Assembly: GCA_050118555.1 (NCBI GenBank)
Contig: JASFKQ010000247.1
Span: forward strand, 1 to 5,534
Source: CALKKN01 sp050118555
Lineage (GTDB): Bacteria; Pseudomonadota; Gammaproteobacteria; Xanthomonadales; SZUA-36
DNA length: 5,534 bases
Direction of reading: 5' to 3'
The position numbers and the translations under genes are program-made. Position 1 is the stretch's first letter; every line of letters starts with the position of its first letter. The notes below the pieces were generated by a model that searched no databases, was not told where the DNA came from, and was given only the letters and a program-made list of their open reading frames with translations. Below are positions 1 through 5,423 of this stretch, piece by piece.

Positions 1-153
1 GTCGACGCCGATCTCGGCAGCTATTCCGGAACGTTCCAGATCGTCTACATCGATTCCATTGTCAGGCTGGCTTCGCAATCGGGCGGCATCGGCAAGATAA
101 GCGGCGGCTGGACGGATTTCCATTCGATCTGGGAAGGAAGGGCGGAGAGTTGA
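1..153 (+). CDS. pilX: C-terminal end of a PilX-like minor pilin (partial, 5' end outside window)
   Basis: Frame 1 is open from the left edge to TGA at 151-153 and gives 50 residues. The identification rests on comparison with the complete PilX further downstream. Residues 1-40 align without gaps to residues 457-496 of that protein (nt 5235-5354), with 18 identities counted by hand. Shared blocks include G-x-Y-x-GTFQ, VVY/IVY, GG-x-G and GGW-x-DF. The protein is therefore the PilX of a separate, upstream minor-pilin cassette. Its last ten or so residues (after the DF) differ completely from the downstream copy. The stop is one base before the ATG of the large pilV, so the two genes are probably translationally coupled. 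N-terminal features (membrane helix, processing site) lie outside the window, so its full length and class are inferred from the paralogue. Confidence 0.8.
   Translation, partial: VDADLGSYSGTFQIVYIDSIVRLASQSGGIGKISGGWTDFHSIWEGRAES
144..147 (+). promoter_or_regulatory. Ribosome binding site of the large pilV
   Basis: GGAG lies 7 nt before ATG 155 and 10 nt before ATG 158, inside the last codons of the upstream pilX. This supports coupled translation of the two genes and favours the first of the paired ATGs. Confidence 0.6.
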
Positions 154-154
154 C

Positions 155-2287
155 ATGATGACCCATTCCAAAATCACACAGGCAAACAGGGGCTTCACCC
201 TTCTCGAGGTGGTGCTGGCCATCGCGGTGTTCGCTTTCGGCATGCTGGCACTGGTCGAACTCCAGACCGGGCTGGCGCGTTCGGGTTCGGACGCCAACAT
301 GCGGACCGTGGCGTCCAATATCGCCGAGGAGCAAGTCGAAGACGCCCGCGGATTTACGCAGATTACCGCCGACCCGACCAATGGTCGGACCGACTACAAC
401 GAAATTGTGAGCGACACGAGCCCCCGAACCGTCAGTCGCGGCAACCTCGACTACACGGTCGATTTGACGGTCACCGACTATTACTGGGACGCGGACTCGG
501 AAACTTTTACGACGACCCAGCCCACCGGCATCGTGAATTCCGACTACAAGACCATGGATATCGTCGTGATGTGGCGTGACCCGACAGGGGGCGAAGACTT
601 CAGCGACCACGACACCATCGACTTTGGAGCGGGCGGCGGTGTGCGCATCGTCGAAGCCGTGCCCTCGACCCCCGGTTTGTTAGGCGCGCTGGTTGCCTCC
701 GAGCGGGAAAATGTAGGCGCGCCCACGGTCGATTACAATCCCGGTGACAACCCGGACATCGTGCGCATCACCCTGGACGCGGACAACCACAAGTTCAAGG
801 AGTCCACGAACGTGATGCCGGACGTGATCCGGACCGACAAGGTGGAAACCTGGTTTGACGTGGTGACGTATTCCCAGGTCAACTCCCAGGCCTCCTTCCT
901 GCGCCGGGAGGAATTCGTCACAGTCAGCTGCGATTGTGAGCTGAACAACAGTCCTGATGAGGCCGACTGGGGTCGCAAGCCTACCCTCTGGAACGGTGTG
1001 ACCTACACCGAGGGCGAGAAAGTCGACAAACCCATCGGCACGGTGCCCGGGGGCGTGCAACAAAGCGCCTACTGCACCGTGTGCTGTCGGGATCACCACG
1101 ACGGCGCCGGCAGCGGCGAAGAGGACGTTTACAATCTGGACAACGTAGGATCGACGGAGGATCACCCACACTATGACCGCGATAACCGCGGGCTGGTGAT
1201 CGATACGGAAGTCAGCGATGGCGACGCTTACGTAGAGGCCTGTCGACTAGTGCGTAAAGACGGTTTCATGCGCGTTACTCAGGACGCCAACCAGGGCACA
1301 TTGATCGGGTTTCCCGAGGGTTATCTGGACTTCGACGCGGGCGCGAATGAATATTCCGCTTACGTGGTGGATGCCGTATCCGGATATTACGGAGGCACCG
1401 GGTCCAATTTCCAGAACAACCTGCTGCAGCCGAATCCACCGGATAGTTCGTCCGCCTACGATGCGTTCCCGGCGCGCACCACGACCAACGGGACTAATTT
1501 GCCGACTCCAAATCTGTTCAACAGCCAGCAGCTAAGGGCACGTGGTCTTTATGTCGATTACCTGACCCAGGCGGCCCAGGACGTGATCAGCGAGTGCTTC
1601 CCGCTGGACAGCCGCAGTGACGACTGCCCAGCTACCAACACGACCAGTCCTCTAGAGATCTACCCCTTCTTCGACGTGCAGATGACCAAGCTGGCGCGCT
1701 GGAATATCGTCAATGGGGAAGATCAGATCATCGAAACGGGACTAATAGACGTCAGTAACGATCCGATCGCGACCAATAACACGCACAGCCGTGGACTGGC
1801 GACGCTGATTAGCGAGGATGGCGGGCAGTCCACCGTCTTGATCAGTTCGCACAAGGGCAACTTGGGGCTGACTGCGACCGGCGCGATCGATCCGAATTAC
1901 GCCAACGAGATCAACAAGGATCACCTGTATGTGAATGCGAACCTTGACGATACTCCGGCGCCCTCGATCGGCTACGTCGTCACCGGTTCCCTGGGCTCCG
2001 GCGTGCGCCGGGTCCGCGCGTCAGACCTTTCGATTAACGGCAGCGACGGCGTGTTCTGCGGGCAGACCGACACCGATTGGGCATGCGTGTTGAACGGCTC
2101 GGGCACGGTGACGATCGGCAACTATTACCTGAACAACCCGACGGTCTACGTTTGTAGCAGCCTCGGGACGGGGGTCGTATCAGGCGGCACGACGGTAGCA
2201 ACCGCCACCACAACATTCTCGCTGCCGGGTGCTGGAGCCACCGACCAGAACATCTGGATTTCGGAGAACGCGGACTGCAGCCTGTAA
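155..2287 (+). CDS. pilV: Very large PilV-type type IV minor prepilin (710 aa) with cysteine-rich C-terminal extension
   Basis: The N-terminus is a canonical class III prepilin signal: a 13-residue leader ending in NRG, then mature Phe14 and Glu18 at +5, then a hydrophobic helix to about residue 38. The FTLLEVVLAIAVFAFGM segment and the following L-x-x-LQT are typical of PilV (GspI-like) minor pilins, which sit in the tip complex of type IVa pili. Usual PilV proteins are under about 200 residues; this one is 710. Residues 60-250 are acidic and beta-rich by composition. CxC is at 259-261. A Cys/His cluster follows (C307, C310, C311, H314, H315, H337, H339). More cysteines are at 363, 481, 491, 635, 644, 667 and 708, mostly suited to disulfides. 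Residues 648-705 are Gly/Thr/Val-rich, as in a beta-sandwich. I cannot assign the extension to a named family; a tip adhesin or a PilY1-partner role is an inference. GGAG at 144-147 suits ATG 155 (7 nt); ATG 158 is the alternative and changes one residue. A terminator follows at 2337-2366. Confidence 0.88.
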   Translation: MMTHSKITQANRGFTLLEVVLAIAVFAFGMLALVELQTGLARSGSDANMRTVASNIAEEQVEDARGFTQITADPTNGRTDYNEIVSDTSPRTVSRGNLDYTVDLTVTDYYWDADSETFTTTQPTGIVNSDYKTMDIVVMWRDPTGGEDFSDHDTIDFGAGGGVRIVEAVPSTPGLLGALVASERENVGAPTVDYNPGDNPDIVRITLDADNHKFKESTNVMPDVIRTDKVETWFDVVTYSQVNSQASFLRREEFVTVSCDCELNNSPDEADWGRKPTLWNGVTYTEGEKVDKPIGTVPGGVQQSAYCTVCCRDHHDGAGSGEEDVYNLDNVGSTEDHPHYDRDNRGLVIDTEVSDGDAYVEACRLVRKDGFMRVTQDANQGTLIGFPEGYLDFDAGANEYSAYVVDAVSGYYGGTGSNFQNNLLQPNPPDSSSAYDAFPARTTTNGTNLPTPNLFNSQQLRARGLYVDYLTQAAQDVISECFPLDSRSDDCPATNTTSPLEIYPFFDVQMTKLARWNIVNGEDQIIETGLIDVSNDPIATNNTHSRGLATLISEDGGQSTVLISSHKGNLGLTATGAIDPNYANEINKDHLYVNANLDDTPAPSIGYVVTGSLGSGVRRVRASDLSINGSDGVFCGQTDTDWACVLNGSGTVTIGNYYLNNPTVYVCSSLGTGVVSGGTTVATATTTFSLPGAGATDQNIWISENADCSL

Positions 2288-2300
2288 AGTTAACCAGTCG

Positions 2301-2335
2301 GTGCAAGGGGAATCCGGCCCAGGCCGGTCTTGCAC
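2301..2335 (+). other. Nested inverted repeat (hairpin) in the 3' region of the large pilV transcript
   Basis: GTGCAAG (2301-2307) is complementary to CTTGCAC (2329-2335). Inside it CCGGC (2314-2318) pairs with GCCGG (2323-2327) around a CCAG loop, with an asymmetric internal loop between the two stems. It begins 13 nt after the pilV stop and ends directly before the terminator stem. No U-tract follows it, so it is unlikely to terminate by itself. It could protect the 3' end of the mRNA or be part of a two-hairpin terminator; both roles are inferred. Confidence 0.6.
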
Positions 2336-2336
2336 T

Positions 2337-2366
2337 AAAACCGCCCCGTTTCGGGGCGGTTTTCTT
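2337..2366 (+). terminator. Strong Rho-independent terminator after the large pilV
   Basis: A perfect GC-rich stem CCGCCCCG (2341-2348) / CGGGGCGG (2352-2359) encloses a TTT loop. It is flanked by AAAA (2337-2340) and TTTT (2360-2363), so it can extend to 12 pairs. The T-run and a further TT (2365-2366, after C2364) follow the stem. It ends the transcription unit containing the first pilX-pilV pair and separates it from the fimT operon. The A/T flanks are symmetric, so it could in principle also work in the reverse direction. Confidence 0.93.
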
Positions 2367-2420
2367 ATGCCCACCCGACAAGCGGTCGGAAATCTACCCT
2401 GAAAGGTGGACCATCTACGG

Positions 2421-2448
2421 CAATTTCTGACAATTTCTGGCAGAATTG
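2421..2448 (+). repeat. Tandem 10-bp direct repeat plus near-inverted third half-site
   Basis: CAATTTCTGA (2421-2430) is followed at once by CAATTTCTGG (2431-2440), identical except for the last base. CAGAATTG (2441-2448) is the reverse complement of CAATTCTG, that is, the repeat with one T removed. The 10-bp period places the copies on the same face of the helix, as in sites for dimeric regulators. A regulatory role is inferred from this spacing and the position upstream of fimT. Confidence 0.55.
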
Positions 2449-2453
2449 AAGTC

Positions 2454-2468
2454 GTCTCAGGATGAGAC
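2454..2468 (+). repeat. Perfect 6-bp inverted repeat with 3-nt spacer upstream of fimT
   Basis: GTCTCA (2454-2459) and TGAGAC (2463-2468) flank GGA. The palindrome ends 12 nt before the fimT Shine-Dalgarno. It could be a small operator or a 5'-UTR hairpin; with no T-run after it, it is not a terminator. Confidence 0.5.
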
Positions 2469-2492
2469 TCACCACAATTCAAGGATGAAGCC

Positions 2493-3095
2493 ATGATCAG
2501 AAGGATTCTGAGCATACGCTCCAGGGGCCGTGGGCCCATCTCCCGTGACCGGGGTTTCTCCCTGGTCGAACTCATGATGTCCGTCGTGTTGCTCGCCATC
2601 GGGGCTGCACTCGCTTTGCCGTCGTACCGGGACATGGTGGAAAAGCGCCAGGTCACCAACGCGGCGGAGCAGATCGCGTCGTTCATGAACAGCGCGCAGG
2701 GCATCTCCATGAAGCGCAACCGGCCGGTGACGGTTCAGTACAAGTACAGCGGCCCGCACGAGTGGTGCGTTGGCGCGACGTTCGAGTCGTCCTGTGTGTG
2801 CGAGGATTCGGCCTCCGAGGACTACTGCACAATTGACTCGGCAGGCTTCGTCATCGACAACAGCCACACCGGCAATCTCGATGTCATGCGTTCGATGGGC
2901 TCCGTGAGTACGGGCACGTACAACTTCGAACCCATCCGCGGCCTGGCTTCGGGCACCGTCCTTCCGCTCACCATGGAACTGCAGTCCCCCGGGGGTGATT
3001 TCCGGCTCAACCTTCAGGTGAACGAGACGGGCCGGGTGATCCTGTGCAGCGACGATGTCGATCACGCGATACCGGGCTACGACGTTTGCACGTAG
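2493..3095 (+). CDS. fimT: FimT/FimU (GspH-type) type IV minor prepilin
   Basis: This 200-residue prepilin is the first gene of the second cassette. The processing site is DRG21 | F22-S-L-V-E26, with Glu at +5, followed by a hydrophobic helix to about residue 43. The body fits the GspH/FimT pseudopilin family: the RPVTVQY strand near residue 77, a WC motif at 91-92, clustered cysteines at 101, 103 and 112, and the C-terminal GRVILCS (180-186) and IPGYDVC (193-199). Members of this family join the PilV-PilW-PilX tip complex that primes pilus assembly at the inner membrane; some FimT proteins also bind DNA, which cannot be judged here. The start is ATG 2493 with AAGG at 2481-2484 (8 nt spacing). 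The leader is long for the family (21 residues) and arginine-rich, and there is no later Met before the processing site. fimU would be an equally fair name. Confidence 0.88.
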   Translation: MIRRILSIRSRGRGPISRDRGFSLVELMMSVVLLAIGAALALPSYRDMVEKRQVTNAAEQIASFMNSAQGISMKRNRPVTVQYKYSGPHEWCVGATFESSCVCEDSASEDYCTIDSAGFVIDNSHTGNLDVMRSMGSVSTGTYNFEPIRGLASGTVLPLTMELQSPGGDFRLNLQVNETGRVILCSDDVDHAIPGYDVCT

Positions 3096-3106
3096 ACGAG
3101 CACTTT

Positions 3107-3110
3107 GGAG
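3107..3110 (+). promoter_or_regulatory. Ribosome binding site setting the pilW start
   Basis: GGAG 8 nt upstream of ATG 3119. It decides between this ATG and an in-frame start further upstream at 3044, which would lie inside fimT and add 25 non-pilin residues before the leader peptide. Confidence 0.7.
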
Positions 3111-3118
3111 ACCGTACT

Positions 3119-3826
3119 ATGAAACTCCTGAACACATTCCGCCGCCAGACAGGCGCCACCCTGATGGAAGTTCTGGTGGCGATGAGCATCAGCCTGGTGG
3201 TCACCGCCTCCATGGTCGCGTTGATGTCCAATTCGCTGGGCAGTACGACCCGCATCATCAAAATGACCAAGCTGTCCGACGACATGCGCGTCGCGATGCA
3301 GATGATGACGCGGGACGTGAGGCGGACCAGTTTCAATTCGGACTCAATGCTCTGCTATGGAAACGAAGATTGCACCACAGACGGCACGGTAAACGCGCCG
3401 GGCGATATCAACATGGTGGATCTGGATGGGGACTCGACGAATGACTGCTTCACGTTCCTGCTTGATCGAGATTTCGACGACGACACGGCCAATCAGGCCG
3501 GAGGCTTTCGGCGAATGGAAGCCGGTGGAGTGGGAGTGATTGAAATGTGGACCCTGACCGACGCGACGACGCCGGACTGCACAGCGTTGCAGGGTACTGG
3601 CGGCTGGGTCGAGGTTACGGACCCGGACAGTCTCGATATCACGGGATTTTCCGTTGACGACAGCCTGTCTTACACCGAAGAAGTTTTGCGGGATATCAAC
3701 AACAACACACTGACACAAAAAGTGCGGAAAATTAGTCTGGACTTGCAGGGCAGACTGGTGGTCGACCACTCCGTTGTCCGCCACGTGAGGGACGTTATCA
3801 GCGTCCGCAACGATCTGATCCTTTGA
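3119..3826 (+). CDS. pilW: PilW-type type IV minor prepilin (GspJ-like)
   Basis: This 235-residue prepilin starts at ATG 3119. The leader ends RRQTG12; the mature protein begins Ala13 with Glu17 at +5, followed by the helix VLVAMSISLVVTASMVALM. PilW-type marks are the MRVAMQMMTRDVRR block (56-69), equivalent to the family's conserved segment after the helix, and the C-terminal VRHVRDVISVRND (220-232), close to the usual end of PilW proteins. Four cysteines (79, 85, 110, 154) probably form disulfides in the periplasm. Residues 101-109 (DLDGDSTND) have Asp at positions 1, 3, 5 and 9, as in EF-hand-like calcium loops, and more Asp follows at 116-122. PilW joins the tip complex with FimT/FimU, PilV and PilX. 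The gap to fimT is 23 nt and to pilX 40 nt, so one operon is likely. Ala at +1 is less common than Phe or Met but is tolerated in minor pilins. Confidence 0.88.
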   Translation: MKLLNTFRRQTGATLMEVLVAMSISLVVTASMVALMSNSLGSTTRIIKMTKLSDDMRVAMQMMTRDVRRTSFNSDSMLCYGNEDCTTDGTVNAPGDINMVDLDGDSTNDCFTFLLDRDFDDDTANQAGGFRRMEAGGVGVIEMWTLTDATTPDCTALQGTGGWVEVTDPDSLDITGFSVDDSLSYTEEVLRDINNNTLTQKVRKISLDLQGRLVVDHSVVRHVRDVISVRNDLIL

Positions 3827-3853
3827 GTTATTCGTGGAATCTGACTGCCAGGG

Positions 3854-3860
3854 AAGGGAG
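3854..3860 (+). promoter_or_regulatory. Ribosome binding site setting the pilX start
   Basis: AAGGGAG lies 6 nt before ATG 3867. It favours this start over the in-frame GTG at 3834, which has no good ribosome binding site and would make an unusually long leader, and over ATG 3885. Confidence 0.75.
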
Positions 3861-3866
3861 CAAGCA

Positions 3867-5399
3867 ATGCCACACGGAATTTGCATGAAGGGTGTACCTG
3901 CGCGGTACCAGTCAGGAGTGATTACGACCTTCACGGGTGTCCTGATTCTCGTTCTATTGACTTTGATGATGTTCTTCGCGATTCGCGTCGGAGTGTTCGA
4001 CCAGAGGGTCTCCTCCAACGAAATGCGCCAGAAACAGGCCTTTCACGCCGCTGAATCGGGGCTTCAGGCTGCCAAGGAATTCTTCAGAGCCAACGGCGCC
4101 ATCGTTGCATCACCGTTTGACCCCACATTGGGCGACGGCACGCCGGGTTGGATGGCGGCAGGAAATGAACACTGGCAGCCATGCTCCTCGGGGATGGATC
4201 CGGCTCATCCTTGCAATGCAGTCACCAACGTTAATGTGGACTCCGTCTATTACTGGTATGACGACTCCGCCGTTGGGAACCCCCTCAATGTGCCGGTGAA
4301 TCTCAATGTGTCTCCCAATTCTGAGAGTCTGCTTCCCCGCACGACCGAGGAAGTGGAAGTGCGCGCCGTTTTGTGCGAACTCGACATAGACACAGAAGCA
4401 GATCCGCCAGTCCAGGGGTGCAAACTCATCGACAACACCGATCCTGATGAGGAAGACGGCACACGCTACCTCATCACGCTGGTGTCACGCGGCCGCGCCG
4501 GCTGTGAGAATCGTACCAATTGTGGTGCGGAACAGGTGATTACGGATCAGGTCTCGAATTTTGGCGCAGCAGCGGGCGGGCAAGCGCCGGCAGTGCCCCT
4601 GACCACCAAGAACATGTTCCCGCCCTCTGGAGCTGCGGAGGTGGTCGCGAACCCGAACGGAGGGGGCTTGGGTGTACCCATATCTGTCTGGATGAATCGA
4701 AATCCCAGCTGCACGCCGGACGGTTCTGCCATCGATCCCAGCCAGGGTTCCTGGGGCACCTGCGAGGCTAACGAGTGGTACGAGATGGAAAACATCCCGG
4801 ACGACGTTCAGTGTCCGGGTTCGTGCAGTTGCTCCGTCGACGAGACCCTGAGCGATACCCATGGCACCACGGACAAACTGGGAATCGACCTTGTGCAGGA
4901 TGAGAATTTCCCCTGCGACCTGTTCCAGTTCTATTTCGGCACACCCAAGAGCAATTATGAGTCGGTCAAGGGGTTTGCCAAGGTGCTCAGCGATTGCGAC
5001 GGACTTGGACCGAGTTCCTCGGGCATTTACTGGATATCCGGCGCGTCATGTGACATCAATTCCAATGCGGTGATCGGTTCCGCCCACGCGCCGGTGCTGT
5101 TGATCTCGGCCGCCAACGTCACGCGCATGGCGGGTGGAGCCACGATCTTTGGGGTGCTCTACGTCTCGGACGCTGAGAACAGTGCGGCGTCCTTCGAATC
5201 CCAGGGTAACAACATCGTTTACGGACAAGTGATTCTGGATGCGCAGTTTGGCACCTACAACGGCACGTTCCAGGTGGTTTACAACGAGAACTTACTGACC
5301 AGGGTGGCGGGCACCGGCGGTCTCGGAAGCGTCGCGGGTGGCTGGGCTGATTTCCAGCCCGCAGCATTCAACGCAGAGGGCTGGGATGCCCTGCCTTAG
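3867..5399 (+). CDS. pilX: Large PilX-type type IV minor pilin (510 aa) with cysteine-rich, beta-helix-like C-terminal region
   Basis: The N-terminus matches the PilX_N family: QSG17 | V18, a long hydrophobic segment (about 23-45), then VFDQRVSSNEMRQKQ and AFHAAESGLQAAKEF (58-72), which corresponds to the family's AFQAAEAALR block. Like other PilX proteins it lacks Glu at +5 (Phe22 here). PilX is the GspK-like, tip-most member of the minor pilin complex. Typical PilX proteins are around 200 residues; this one is 510. The extension is acidic (163-200, with many Asp/Glu) and has 14 cysteines after the processing site, including C-x3-C-x-C at 316-322. Residues 384-470 contain GIYWISG, PVLLISAANV and GATIFGVLYV in short regular turns, a pattern suggestive of a right-handed beta-helix or bactofilin-like fold (inference). 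The C-terminus is homologous to the left-edge pilX. Start chosen by the AAGGGAG site; GTG 3834 and ATG 3885 are alternatives. Confidence 0.85.
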   Translation: MPHGICMKGVPARYQSGVITTFTGVLILVLLTLMMFFAIRVGVFDQRVSSNEMRQKQAFHAAESGLQAAKEFFRANGAIVASPFDPTLGDGTPGWMAAGNEHWQPCSSGMDPAHPCNAVTNVNVDSVYYWYDDSAVGNPLNVPVNLNVSPNSESLLPRTTEEVEVRAVLCELDIDTEADPPVQGCKLIDNTDPDEEDGTRYLITLVSRGRAGCENRTNCGAEQVITDQVSNFGAAAGGQAPAVPLTTKNMFPPSGAAEVVANPNGGGLGVPISVWMNRNPSCTPDGSAIDPSQGSWGTCEANEWYEMENIPDDVQCPGSCSCSVDETLSDTHGTTDKLGIDLVQDENFPCDLFQFYFGTPKSNYESVKGFAKVLSDCDGLGPSSSGIYWISGASCDINSNAVIGSAHAPVLLISAANVTRMAGGATIFGVLYVSDAENSAASFESQGNNIVYGQVILDAQFGTYNGTFQVVYNENLLTRVAGTGGLGSVAGGWADFQPAAFNAEGWDALP

Positions 5400-5411
5400 G
5401 ATAGGGGTCAT

Positions 5412-5416
5412 AAGGA
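5412..5416 (+). promoter_or_regulatory. Ribosome binding site of the second pilV
   Basis: AAGGA is 7 nt before ATG 5424 but only 1 nt before ATG 5418, so it favours the second ATG as the true start. Confidence 0.65.
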
Positions 5417-5423
5417 AATGACT

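Larger units (their letters stand above)
2367..2492 (+). promoter_or_regulatory. Intergenic leader and presumed promoter region of the fimT-pilW-pilX-pilV operon
   Basis: This 126-nt gap follows a terminator and precedes the first gene of the next operon, so a promoter is expected here. I do not see a convincing sigma-70 pair or a sigma-54 -24/-12 element. Visible structure: CCGAC (2375-2379) / GTCGG (2385-2389) inverted repeat; a tandem repeat CAATTTCTGA/CAATTTCTGG (2421-2440) followed by the near-inverted CAGAATTG (2441-2448); a perfect palindrome GTCTCA-GGA-TGAGAC (2454-2468). These could be operator half-sites or 5'-UTR hairpins. The fimT Shine-Dalgarno AAGG is at 2481-2484. Confidence 0.45.

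Noticed and set aside
1073..1105. A haem c attachment site in the large PilV (CTVCC followed by RDHH)
   Set aside because: The motif needs His directly after the second Cys of CxxC; here that position is Cys311. The His residues are three and four positions further on, so covalent haem attachment is not supported.
680..1171. 163-codon open frame on the minus strand inside the large pilV
   Set aside because: It is antisense to the Cys/His part of pilV, whose frame continues unbroken for 710 codons; the minus-strand product has low-complexity Val/His/Gly composition.
155..2287. A diversity-generating retroelement target in the giant PilV
   Set aside because: Large variable tip proteins can be such targets, but no reverse transcriptase, template repeat or adenine-biased variable region is visible in the window.
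2436..2452. Sigma-54 promoter around TGGCAGAATTG
   Set aside because: It resembles the -24 half (TGGCA), but no GC dinucleotide lies at the required distance downstream, so the -12 element is missing.
2485..2496. Three-codon leader peptide ATG-AAG-CCA-TGA whose stop overlaps the fimT start
   Set aside because: The AAGG site directly abuts this ATG, leaving no spacing for initiation there, whereas it is 8 nt from the fimT ATG. Probably chance.
2469..3065. 198-codon open frame on the minus strand across fimT
   Set aside because: It lies antisense to a gene with a clear prepilin signal and family motifs, and its product is His/Arg/Ala-rich without recognisable domains. It is a shadow of the codon bias of fimT.
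3044..3118. Upstream extension of pilW to an earlier in-frame start
   Set aside because: It would overlap fimT and put 25 extra residues before the prepilin leader; ATG 3119 has a good ribosome site and gives a normal 12-residue leader.
3344..4018. 224-codon open frame on the minus strand across the pilW-pilX junction
   Set aside because: It covers the well-supported ends of two pilin genes, has no recognisable motif and no supporting ribosome site was found.
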